From DAITBA01 sp036824005 (GTDB lineage: Bacteria > Pseudomonadota > Gammaproteobacteria > Burkholderiales > Rhodocyclaceae), in the NCBI GenBank assembly GCA_036824005.1, contig DAITBA010000001.1, positions 1 to 64,000 on the forward strand: a stretch of DNA of 64,000 nt. The letters run 5' to 3'. Of this stretch, positions 56,593 to 64,000 are shown in pieces. The notes under the pieces were generated by a model, which saw only the letters and a program-made list of their open reading frames with translations, was not told the origin of the DNA and did no database searches. Numbering within the stretch: position 1 is the first letter of the stretch; every line of letters starts with the position of its first letter. A program made the position numbers and the translations under genes.

Positions 56593-57183
56593 TTACTTGG
56601 CCAGCGTCCACGCGTCGATCTTGAGACGCACCTCGATGTCGCCGCTTTGCAGGTGCAGCAGCGTGGGCAGCGCGTCGCCACGCGCGCTTTCGTAGTCGAG
56701 ATAGTCGATCTGCCACCCCTGCTCGAACAGGCGCTGGGGACGCTGGACCGAATCGCGCTCGATGCGCGTGGCGGCCGCCGACGGCTGGCCCACAATCCAG
56801 GCAGGCAAATCGCGCAGGGGCAAGCGTGTGCCGAAGACGCGCTCGCTCAGCGCCTCGACATCGCTCGCCGTGTAGCGCTGCTTGTCGGCTGTTTCCAGCC
56901 GCGCACCGGATGCATCGCCGACCAACGCAGCGATGCCCTGTCCGGTCGGCGCCGTTACGAACAGCTCGTCGCGGGCACCGATGTGCGTCCACTCGATGGC
57001 GGCGGCATGGTTTTCATTGCCCCGCCGCACCGCGATCCGCCCTTCCAGCGAAAAAGCGCGAATGCCGTCACGCATCGGCCGCGCCGGCGTCTCGTTCGTC
57101 TTGGTGTCGAGACCGGCACATCCGGCAAGCACGAGCAACGCCAGGATCCCCGCGCGCAGCAACGCAAATCGCGAAACGCGCAT
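56593..57183 (-). CDS. lolB: outer-membrane lipoprotein receptor LolB
   Basis: Lipoprotein of 196 residues that inserts lipoproteins into the outer membrane. The lipobox is LAGC near residue 22. The LolB fold shows FSLEGRIAVRRGNENHAAAIEW and LPLRDLPAWIVGQPS. It starts 3 bp after the TPR lipoprotein gene and precedes ispE, a conserved order. Confidence 0.93.
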   Translation of the reverse strand: MRVSRFALLRAGILALLVLAGCAGLDTKTNETPARPMRDGIRAFSLEGRIAVRRGNENHAAAIEWTHIGARDELFVTAPTGQGIAALVGDASGARLETADKQRYTASDVEALSERVFGTRLPLRDLPAWIVGQPSAAATRIERDSVQRPQRLFEQGWQIDYLDYESARGDALPTLLHLQSGDIEVRLKIDAWTLAK

Positions 57184-57186
57184 GCC

Positions 57187-58983
57187 CTAGTGAGAAAACT
57201 TCTTCATGACCTCGACCAAAACCTCGTTGCCGGGGTTGGCCGCCGAGGCGTCGCGCCAGGTTTTATTCGCTTCCGACTTGCGGCCCATCATCCACAATAC
57301 TTCGCCGAGATGGGCGGCAATTTCCGGATCCTTGCGGATGCTGAATGCACGCTGCAGCTGCTCGAGCGCTGCGTTCAAATCCCCCTTGCGATAGAGCACC
57401 CAGCCCATGCTGTCGATGATGAACGGGTCCTCGGGGGCAAGCTGCAAGGCTTTTGTGATGAGTTGCTGCGCCTCCTCCAGACGCTCGTTGCGATCGGCGT
57501 AGGAGTATCCCAACGCATTGTAGGCGTGGGCATGATCGGGCTTGAGCTGAATAAGCTTGCGCAAATTCGCTTCGAGCACCTCCATCCGACCGAGCTTTTC
57601 CGCCAGCAGCGCCGTCTCGTAGAGCAGCTCGGGCTGTTCCGGCTGTCCGGTCAGTTGCTGATCGAGCAGATCGAATGCCTCGCGGGTGCGGCCCGCATCG
57701 CGCAGCACCTGCGCCTCGGCGAGGAGCAACTGCATCCGGTCGCGGCTGTTCTTGCCCGCCAGTTCCTGCAAGTGGCGCCGTGCATCATCCACCTTTCCCT
57801 GCCGCCCCAGGACATTGGCGTAGCGGATCTGCGCTGGTAAAAACTGATCGCCACCGTCGACGGCGGCATACCATTCCAGCGCCTTGTCGAGATCCTTGCG
57901 ATCCTCAGCAATCTGGCCAAGGTAGATGCGCGCCAGATTCGGATCTCCCTGATTGAGCTCCAGCAGCCGCTTGAAATTGCTCTCGGCCAGTGCCGGGTCG
58001 TTGAGCTGCATCGACAGGACGGCGACCGCCAGAATGACGTCCGGATTATCCGGAAAATCCTTCAGCAGGCGCTGGAACTCCGCGCGCGCCTCGGTGTACA
58101 TCTTTTCGCCGGCCAAGCCGCGCGCGTAGTGCAAACGGACATCCCGGGCGCGCGGGTAGTCGTTCAAAAAGCGCCGCAGCGAGTCGAGCGCTTTCGTCGC
58201 TGATTCCGCCTGCAGTAACTGCGCCTTGAACAAGGCCGCCTGTTCCCAGCCTGCCCGCAACGACTGGGCGGCCTCGACCTCCTCCAGAGCCCTCGGCGAG
58301 TCGCCTGCCGCCTGTGCCGCCTGAGCCCGTGCGAACCGCGCTTCTGCGACAGACAGGTAGGGCTGCGTCAGCCTGTCCACCAAAGCCCAGACGGCGCGCT
58401 TGTCTTGATGCCGGGCGAACAGCCGGTTCAGTCGCTGCAGCCCGTCGCCCAGGCGGGAGCCCTCCTGGCTGAGCAACTTGGCGATGTGCGGCTCGATTTC
58501 GTCCAGACGGTCGGTGCCGACCAGAATGCCGGCCAGCATCTGACGTGCCTGCGGCGATTCGGGGTCCAGCTCGACCCACAAGCGAGCCGACTCCAGTGCC
58601 GCTTCGTTGCGCCGCGCGAACAGCGCCATCTCCGCGGCACGGCGCGCCACCCGCGGATCGCGCGTTTCCTTCGCAAGCTCGCTGTACGCGGTGATGGCGA
58701 GATCGGTTTCACCGCGCTGACTGGCTATCTCGGCCAGCAGCATCCGGTACAGGATTTCCGGCGTCAGCTCCTGGTCGGGCAGGGGCTCGGCGCGCGCGCC
58801 GTCAGCCAGTTCCGCAATCGCAGCTTCCGCTTCGTCGGGGGGAGCCACCGCTGCCGATCTCCCCGGCAAATGCGCGCAGGCGCCGAGCAACATCGCGAGG
58901 AAGGTGGCAGTCAGTGCGACAGGTGACCGTAAAGCCTGGGGGCGCGCGACCCGGGATACAAGACAAGAGATGGCCTCGAACAC
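57187..58983 (-). CDS. TPR-repeat lipoprotein
   Basis: Protein of 598 residues with a signal peptide and lipobox LGAC near residue 36, then about 12-15 TPR-like helical repeats (for example YNALGYSYADRNERLEEAQQL, DSMGWVLYRKGDLNAALEQL). Such proteins next to lolB–ispE are common in betaproteobacteria and may act in envelope assembly. No enzyme motif. It is divergent from mutM. Confidence 0.88.
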   Translation of the reverse strand: MFEAISCLVSRVARPQALRSPVALTATFLAMLLGACAHLPGRSAAVAPPDEAEAAIAELADGARAEPLPDQELTPEILYRMLLAEIASQRGETDLAITAYSELAKETRDPRVARRAAEMALFARRNEAALESARLWVELDPESPQARQMLAGILVGTDRLDEIEPHIAKLLSQEGSRLGDGLQRLNRLFARHQDKRAVWALVDRLTQPYLSVAEARFARAQAAQAAGDSPRALEEVEAAQSLRAGWEQAALFKAQLLQAESATKALDSLRRFLNDYPRARDVRLHYARGLAGEKMYTEARAEFQRLLKDFPDNPDVILAVAVLSMQLNDPALAESNFKRLLELNQGDPNLARIYLGQIAEDRKDLDKALEWYAAVDGGDQFLPAQIRYANVLGRQGKVDDARRHLQELAGKNSRDRMQLLLAEAQVLRDAGRTREAFDLLDQQLTGQPEQPELLYETALLAEKLGRMEVLEANLRKLIQLKPDHAHAYNALGYSYADRNERLEEAQQLITKALQLAPEDPFIIDSMGWVLYRKGDLNAALEQLQRAFSIRKDPEIAAHLGEVLWMMGRKSEANKTWRDASAANPGNEVLVEVMKKFSH

Positions 58984-59084
58984 GATGGTTGTGAGTGCTG
59001 CATTACAATTTGGTTCGGTCGATCTTATGGAGTTTTGCCAGCCTCGGCAAGCGCGGAAGACGCACCTGCCCGGGCTCCGCCGCT

Positions 59085-59897
59085 ATGCCCGAGTTGCCGG
59101 AGGTCGAGATCACGCGGCGCAGCCTGCTGCCGGCTCTGCTGCACAAGTCGCTCACTGGCGCGACGGTGCGCAACCCCGCCCTGCGCTACCCCGTCCCCGG
59201 CAATCTCGCGTCGGCGCTTGCCGGGCAGCCGCTGCAAGCGATCGATCGGCGCGGTAAATACCTGCTCCTCAGGTTCCGCGGCGGTACCGTGCTCATCCAT
59301 CTGGGCATGTCAGGCAGCCTTCGCCTAGTTCCAACGTGCGCGACGGCGGGCGCCCATGAACATGTCGACCTCCTGTTCGGCGGGACGGCGCTGCGTTTAT
59401 CCGATCCCAGGCGCTTCGGCGCCGTCCTCTTTCATGGCGGTGACAGCGCCAGCCACCCGCTGATCGCAAACCTTGGCATCGAGCCGTTATCGCCGGCGTT
59501 CTCGCCGCAGTGGCTCTATCGGGCGACCCGAGGCCGGCGCGCGCCCATCAAGCATTTCCTGATGGACAGCCGCCGCGTTGTCGGCATCGGCAACATTTAC
59601 GCGTCCGAAAGCCTGTTTCGCGCCGGCATACAGCCGCTCACGCCCGCATCTGCTGTCGGTCCGCGGCGTTGTGCGCGCCTTGTCGCCGCCGTCCGGGAGA
59701 CCCTGGAGGCAGCGCTCGCCGCAGGCGGCAGCAGCATTCGGGACTTCGTACACAGCGACGGAGCCGGCGGCTCGTTTCAGCAGACGCATTTCGTGTATGG
59801 CCGCGCCGGCAAGCCGTGCCGCGTGTGCGCCAGCCTTATCCGCACGGCGCGTCTGGGAAACCGCTCGACGTTCTACTGCCCGCGCTGTCAGCGCTAG
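59085..59897 (+). CDS. mutM: formamidopyrimidine-DNA glycosylase
   Basis: DNA repair glycosylase/AP lyase of 270 residues removing 8-oxoguanine. The N-terminus MPELPEVEITRR gives the catalytic Pro2-Glu3. Also visible: RRGKYLLLRF with the lysine, GIGNIYASE, and the zinc finger CRVCASLI...FYCPRC. The ATG at 59085 is fixed by the catalytic proline. Confidence 0.95.
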   Translation: MPELPEVEITRRSLLPALLHKSLTGATVRNPALRYPVPGNLASALAGQPLQAIDRRGKYLLLRFRGGTVLIHLGMSGSLRLVPTCATAGAHEHVDLLFGGTALRLSDPRRFGAVLFHGGDSASHPLIANLGIEPLSPAFSPQWLYRATRGRRAPIKHFLMDSRRVVGIGNIYASESLFRAGIQPLTPASAVGPRRCARLVAAVRETLEAALAAGGSSIRDFVHSDGAGGSFQQTHFVYGRAGKPCRVCASLIRTARLGNRSTFYCPRCQR

Positions 59898-60030
59898 CAA
59901 GCACTTCGTTCCCCGACGCACTGAATCCAAGGCGCAGCGCGCCTTGCATGGCAGGCGGCTTGTGCTAAAGTTGTCGGGCAAAATGGTCGTCATGTAAACG
60001 ATTGCGCACCGTAGCCGCCGCGGGGAGATC

Positions 60031-62004
60031 ATGGAGCCGACCAGCCTTTCCCAACAGTTTTCCGCCTACACGAACTGGCGCAGCGAGCTTTCCAAGAGCC
60101 TCATGCTTTTGCGCGAGTGGCTCAACCAGAACGAGCTGGGCGACACCCAGAACGATGCGCGCCTCGACAGCCTGCTGGAGCGGCTGCGCGGCGACAAATT
60201 GACCATAGCCTTCGTCGCCGAATTTTCCCGAGGCAAGTCCGAGCTGATCAACGCCGTGTTCTTCGCCGAATACGGCCAGCGCATTCTTCCCTCCAGTGCC
60301 GGTCGCACGACCATGTGCCCGACCGAGTTGCACTACGATCCGACCAAACCGCCGTCGATCGAACTGCTCCCCATCGAGACCCGCTCCACGCACGCAACGG
60401 TCGCTGAGTACAAGCGCTACAGCGAGGAGTGGCGCACCATCGTGCTCGACACCGATTCGGCGGATGCAATGCAGGAGGCGTTGCGCAGCGTCGGCGAACA
60501 AAAGCTGGTCAACCGGGAGGAGGCGAGGAAGCTCGGCTTTATCATCGACGCCAAAGGCGAAAAGGGGCTCAAGCCCGATGCCAAGGGGATGGTGGAAATT
60601 CCGCGCTGGCGCCACGCCGAAATCAACTTCCCGCACCCGCTACTGTCCCAGGGATTGGTGATCCTCGACACGCCCGGCCTGAACGCCATCGGCGCAGAGC
60701 CGGAACTGACGCTGTCCCTGTTGCCCAACGCTCACGCGGTGCTGTTCATCCTTGCGGCAGACACGGGCGTCACCCAGTCCGACCTTGCCATTTGGCGCAA
60801 CCACGTCAACGCCACAGGCGGCGAAAACCTGCAAAAGGGCCGGCTGGTAGTGCTGAACAAGATAGACGGTCTGTGGGACGGCCTGCGCAGCGACGCCGAG
60901 ATCGACGCCGAGATCAACCACCAGGTACATAGCTGCGCCGAGGTTCTGGAGCTCGGCGCCGGTCGCATTTTCCCTGTATCCGCCCAGAAGGCCCTCGTCG
61001 CGAAGGTCAACCACGACCAGGAGCTGCTGGTGCGCAGCCGTATCGGCGAGCTCGAGGAAGCGCTGACTCAGGAACTGATTCCGGCAAAGCGCGAGATCGT
61101 CGCCGAAAGCATTCACGGCGAGGCGCTGGACGTCGTCGGACGCACGCGGGAACTGCTTGATTCGCGGCTGAGCAGCCTGCGCGAGCAACTCCAGGAACTT
61201 ACCGACCTGCGCGGCAAGAACCAGACCGTCATCCAATACATGATGCTCAAGGTCAAGACCGAAAAGCAGGAATTCGAGCAGGGCCTGCAACAGTACTACG
61301 CTGTGCGCAGCGTCTTTTCGACGCTGACCAACAATCTGTTCGACCACCTGGGCATGGATGCGCTGCGCGAGGAAACGCGCCGTACGCGCGATGCCATGCA
61401 CGCCGCGCACTTCTCCAAGAGCCTGCGCGAAGCCATGGCAGGGTATTTCCGCGGCGTACGCACGCATCTCGATAAATCCATTGCCGAGATTGACGAAATC
61501 ACCAACATGCTGACGGCGATGTACAAGCGCTTCAGTGTCCAGCATGGCCTGAATCTCGGTGCGCCCAAGTCGTTCTCGGTGCTGCGCTACCAGAAAGAGA
61601 TCGATCGTCTGGAACAGGGTTTCAATGCCCAGTCCAACACCTTCCTGCATCTCATCACGACCGAGAAGCGTGTGGTGACGCAGAAGTTCTTCGAGACCGT
61701 GGCAGTCCAAGTGCGGCGAACCTTCGAGATCGCCAATCGCGAAGTCGAACACTGGTTGCGAGCGGTGATGGCGCCGTTGGAAAGCCAGGTGCGGGAGTAT
61801 CAGTTGCAGCTCAAGCGCCGTCTGGAGAGCGTCAAGCGCATCCACCACGCCACCGACACGCTGGAGGATCGCATCGCCGAGTTGAAGCAGGCGGAATCCA
61901 CGCTGGCGACTCAGGTCAAGGAACTGCAAGCCATCGGCGACGCCTTGCGGCGCGCCCTCGAACCTGCGGCGACGGAACAGGAATTGGCGGCCGAGGCCGC
62001 GTGA
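60031..62004 (+). CDS. dynamin-like GTPase
   Basis: Protein of 657 residues. GTPase motifs: P-loop AEFSRGKSELINA near 65, switch-II DTPGLNAIG near 214, and NKID near 273. The rest is long helical stalk (about 340-650, LSSLREQLQELTDLRGK, ESVKRIHHATDTLEDRIAEL). The family remodels or tethers membranes. GGGAGA precedes the ATG. The gene stands after mutM in several betaproteobacteria; the role is unknown. Confidence 0.85.
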   Translation: MEPTSLSQQFSAYTNWRSELSKSLMLLREWLNQNELGDTQNDARLDSLLERLRGDKLTIAFVAEFSRGKSELINAVFFAEYGQRILPSSAGRTTMCPTELHYDPTKPPSIELLPIETRSTHATVAEYKRYSEEWRTIVLDTDSADAMQEALRSVGEQKLVNREEARKLGFIIDAKGEKGLKPDAKGMVEIPRWRHAEINFPHPLLSQGLVILDTPGLNAIGAEPELTLSLLPNAHAVLFILAADTGVTQSDLAIWRNHVNATGGENLQKGRLVVLNKIDGLWDGLRSDAEIDAEINHQVHSCAEVLELGAGRIFPVSAQKALVAKVNHDQELLVRSRIGELEEALTQELIPAKREIVAESIHGEALDVVGRTRELLDSRLSSLREQLQELTDLRGKNQTVIQYMMLKVKTEKQEFEQGLQQYYAVRSVFSTLTNNLFDHLGMDALREETRRTRDAMHAAHFSKSLREAMAGYFRGVRTHLDKSIAEIDEITNMLTAMYKRFSVQHGLNLGAPKSFSVLRYQKEIDRLEQGFNAQSNTFLHLITTEKRVVTQKFFETVAVQVRRTFEIANREVEHWLRAVMAPLESQVREYQLQLKRRLESVKRIHHATDTLEDRIAELKQAESTLATQVKELQAIGDALRRALEPAATEQELAAEAA

Positions 62005-62020
62005 TACAACCGCGCCGTGC

Positions 62021-62278
62021 TCAGGTGGCCTTCTCCGCGGTGAGCTTGAGGAACTTCGCCATCAGCTGATCCTGCGTTTCCACGTGATCGGGATTGATTG
62101 GAATGCAATCCACCGGGCATACCTCGCGACACTGCGGTGTATCGAAGTGACCGACGCATTCAGTGCACTTGTCCGGATCGATTTCGTAGATCTCCGCGCC
62201 TTGGGAAATCGCCCCGTTCGGGCACTCCGGTTCGCAGACGTCGCAGTTGATGCACTCGTCCGTGATCATCAAAGCCAT
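62021..62278 (-). CDS. 2[4Fe-4S] ferredoxin (YfhL type)
   Basis: Small ferredoxin of 85 residues with two cluster motifs: CINCDVCEPECPNG and CTECVGHFDTPQCREVCPVDC (the second has the spacer loop typical of YfhL/Alvin-type ferredoxins). Electron carrier; partner unknown. It follows coaD by 13 bp. Confidence 0.93.
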   Translation of the reverse strand: MALMITDECINCDVCEPECPNGAISQGAEIYEIDPDKCTECVGHFDTPQCREVCPVDCIPINPDHVETQDQLMAKFLKLTAEKAT

Positions 62279-62291
62279 ATGTTGGGTCCTT

Positions 62292-62789
62292 TCACGACAT
62301 AGTTTTGATTTTCTTTGCCAGGCGCTCTTCCACTAGCGGCTGGACGAATTTGTCGACGCTTCCGCCCAGGAGCGCAATCTCGCGCACCATCGTCGCGGAA
62401 ATGAACATGTACTGGTCCGAGGGCGTCAGGAATACGGTTTCGACATCCGGGTAGAGATTGCGGTTCATGCCGGCCATCTGGAACTCGTACTCGAAGTCGG
62501 AAACGGCGCGCAGTCCGCGCAGGATGACCTTTGCCCTGTGTTGGTGAAGGAAATCCATCAGCAGACAAGTGAATCCGTGGACCTCGACGTTGGGATAAAC
62601 GGAGAGCACCTTCGTCGCCATCTCGACCCGCTCGTCGAGACCAAAGAACGGCCGCTTCGATCGGCTGTCGGCCACCCCCACGACCACATGCTGGAACAAG
62701 AGAGAGGCTCGACGCACGAGATCCTCGTGGCCACGGGTCACAGGATCGAACGTGCCTGGATAAACGGCGATTCCGTTCATGAGTTGCAT
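62292..62789 (-). CDS. coaD: phosphopantetheine adenylyltransferase
   Basis: CoA-pathway enzyme of 165 residues. Motifs: AVYPGTFDPVTRGHEDLVRRA with the nucleotidyl transferase T/HxGH element, ILRGLRAVSDFEYE, and SATMVREIALLGG. An internal ATG at 62780 is an alternative start. With coaE and coaX, the window carries three CoA genes at separate sites. It follows rsmD by 4 bp. Confidence 0.94.
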   Translation of the reverse strand: MQLMNGIAVYPGTFDPVTRGHEDLVRRASLLFQHVVVGVADSRSKRPFFGLDERVEMATKVLSVYPNVEVHGFTCLLMDFLHQHRAKVILRGLRAVSDFEYEFQMAGMNRNLYPDVETVFLTPSDQYMFISATMVREIALLGGSVDKFVQPLVEERLAKKIKTMS

Positions 62790-62793
62790 AGCC

Positions 62794-63327
62794 TCACTCG
62801 GCGCGTAACAGGTGGTAGTGAACCTTCCCCGCTTTGCCGCGCTTGCAGGTCAGCCAGTTTCCGATCCGCTCGAGGCCGCGCTCGGCCTCGGCGTAGATCA
62901 CGGCGCGTTCGTCGAGCGCGCGGGGCAACAATTCCTCGATGCGCGTGAGCCAGCCGCACCCATAGGGCGGATCGAGGAAAACCACATCATACCGCCTCGG
63001 CGGGCGCGACAAGAATTCCAATGCGTCGGCGCGTACGAGTTCCAGCCGCACCGCGCCCAATGCGTCGGCATTGTGCCGCAGCGCCGCGAAGGTGCGTTGA
63101 TCTTGCTCAACCAGAGTGACGAGGTTGGCGCCCCGGGAGGCCGCCTCGAAGCCCAGTACGCCGCTGCCGGCGAACAGGTCCAGGCAATTCAGGCCGGAGA
63201 GATTCTGCCCGAGCCAGTTGAACAATGTCTCGCGCACCCGATCCGGCGTCGGCCGCAGGCCGCGAATGGCGGCGACACTCAGCAGCCGGCTGCGCCAGAC
63301 GCCGCCCGTGATGCGTATGCGGCTCAA
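62794..63327 (-). CDS. rsmD: 16S rRNA (guanine-966-N2)-methyltransferase
   Basis: SAM enzyme of 177 residues. Motifs: RITGGVWRSRLL, RPTPDRVRETLFNWL, DLFAGSGVLGFEAASRGA and the catalytic DPPYG. The TTG at 63327 is taken as start because the family begins at once; the frame upstream lies in the M16 gene. It follows that gene by one base. Confidence 0.92.
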   Translation of the reverse strand: MSRIRITGGVWRSRLLSVAAIRGLRPTPDRVRETLFNWLGQNLSGLNCLDLFAGSGVLGFEAASRGANLVTLVEQDQRTFAALRHNADALGAVRLELVRADALEFLSRPPRRYDVVFLDPPYGCGWLTRIEELLPRALDERAVIYAEAERGLERIGNWLTCKRGKAGKVHYHLLRAE

Positions 63328-63328
63328 G

Positions 63329-64000
63329 TCAGTTGCCGGCGACGACGACGGTGACCAGGTTCTCGGGGCGCACACGACGCTGGAAGGCGTCCCGGATCTG
63401 GGCCACGGTCACCTGGGAGACTTTTTTCTGGTATTGATCGAGATAGTCCAGCGGCAGGTCATAGAAACCGATCACGGCCATGTGGTCGAGAATCTTGCGG
63501 TTGCTGTCCAGCCGCAGGGCAAAACCATCGATTAGGTTCTGCTTGGCCGCCTTGAGCTCCGCCTCGGTCGGCCCGTTGCGCAAGAACTCCGACAGGGTCG
63601 CCTCCACCACCTGCAGCGCCTGATCCGACTGCTCGCGCTTGGTCTGCAGGCCGATCTGGAAGGGGCCGGGTAGCTTTAGCGGTTGAAAGTAGCTATAGAC
63701 GCTGTAGGCGAAGCCGCGCTTCTCTCGGACTTCTTTGGTCAGGCGCGACACGAAGCCGCCGCCACCAAGCACGTAGTTGCCAACAATCAGCGGAAAGAAG
63801 TCCGGGTCGCCGCGACGGATGCTAGGCATGCCGACATAGATATGGCTTTGGGTGGCGGGATGGTCGACGCGGATCGTATCGCGCTTGGGCGTGCCCACCT
63901 CGGGCAGCGAAGCGGCCGGCAATGACTTCGGCAGCCCCTGGGTCAGCCTCTCTACGATCGCCTCAGCCTCATTGCGCGAGATGTCCCCGATGATGGACAC
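63329..64000 (-). CDS. M16-family peptidase-like protein, C-terminal part
   Basis: Only the last 223 codons are in the window; the gene runs past position 64000. The sequence (ATQSHIYVGMPSIRRGDPDFFPLIVGNYVLGGGGF, EVREKRGFAYSVYS) is the M16 C-terminal domain. The zinc motif HxxEH would lie outside. In betaproteobacteria two M16 genes often precede rsmD, one with and one without the zinc site; this is probably the second. Confidence 0.88.
   Translation of the reverse strand: MSIIGDISRNEAEAIVERLTQGLPKSLPAASLPEVGTPKRDTIRVDHPATQSHIYVGMPSIRRGDPDFFPLIVGNYVLGGGGFVSRLTKEVREKRGFAYSVYSYFQPLKLPGPFQIGLQTKREQSDQALQVVEATLSEFLRNGPTEAELKAAKQNLIDGFALRLDSNRKILDHMAVIGFYDLPLDYLDQYQKKVSQVTVAQIRDAFQRRVRPENLVTVVVAGN

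Overview
The window is high-GC, densely coded chromosomal DNA of a proteobacterium, most likely a betaproteobacterium of the Rhodocyclales/Nitrosomonadales type. The evidence is gene content and gene order: ispE–tRNA-Gln–prs–rplY–pth–ychF, ntrB–ntrC beside birA–coaX, zapD–yacG beside a Nudix/ThiE fusion, and a dynamin-like GTPase after mutM. The genus is not determined. No CRISPR array, rRNA, insertion sequence or integrase was seen. Many neighbouring genes overlap by 4 bp (ATGA or GTGA), so the operons are tight.

Layout. 1–6.7 kb: two paralogous Cache-HAMP-PAS sensor proteins, of which only one keeps a histidine kinase, and a CAU tRNA. 6.8–14.1 kb: a ubiquinone-type hydroxylase, dsbC, treZ–malQ and an alpha/beta hydrolase. 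14.1–21.5 kb: a long minus-strand run with a carbonic anhydrase, a BacNav-type voltage-gated sodium channel, DUF2062, a BI-1 family protein, Usp, TerC, a TerB/DUF697 protein, purK, purE and a ribosome hibernation factor. A divergent NhaR-like regulator follows. 23.2–28.9 kb: an ammonium transporter with a sigma-54 promoter and paired NtrC boxes, mltA, a small membrane protein, a DUF815 ATPase, a Nudix/ThiE fusion, yacG and zapD.

28.9–33.7 kb is the accessory part. It holds a decayed LamG-type gene, a lysozyme-like protein, a frameshifted predicted lipoprotein, and a protein joining a TIR domain, a membrane segment, a 13-residue-repeat coiled coil and a VHL-beta-like domain. This block sits between coaE and zapD, which are neighbours in many relatives, so it looks like an insertion. 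It is the best candidate here for an undescribed system.

33.7–44.3 kb: coaE, a SPOR-domain protein, a TrpB2-type synthase, coaX, birA, ntrC, ntrB, a DUF4124 protein, glnA (sigma-54 promoter, NtrC box, terminator) and a CDF exporter. 44.3–51.9 kb: a rhodanese, nadA, a YbhP-type phosphodiesterase that seems to use a non-canonical start codon, clsB, a CoA-binding protein, gluQ, a thioredoxin and a diguanylate cyclase. 51.9–64 kb: housekeeping genes (ychF, pth, rplY, prs, tRNA-Gln, ispE, lolB, a TPR lipoprotein, mutM, a dynamin-like GTPase, a ferredoxin, coaD, rsmD) and an M16 peptidase cut by the window edge.

How the genes work together. glnA, ntrB, ntrC and amt form a nitrogen regulon, and both structural genes carry sigma-54/NtrC promoters that can be read in the sequence. 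The sodium channel, BI-1, TerC and NhaR-like genes suggest a cluster for cation and stress homeostasis. That second point is inference from proximity.
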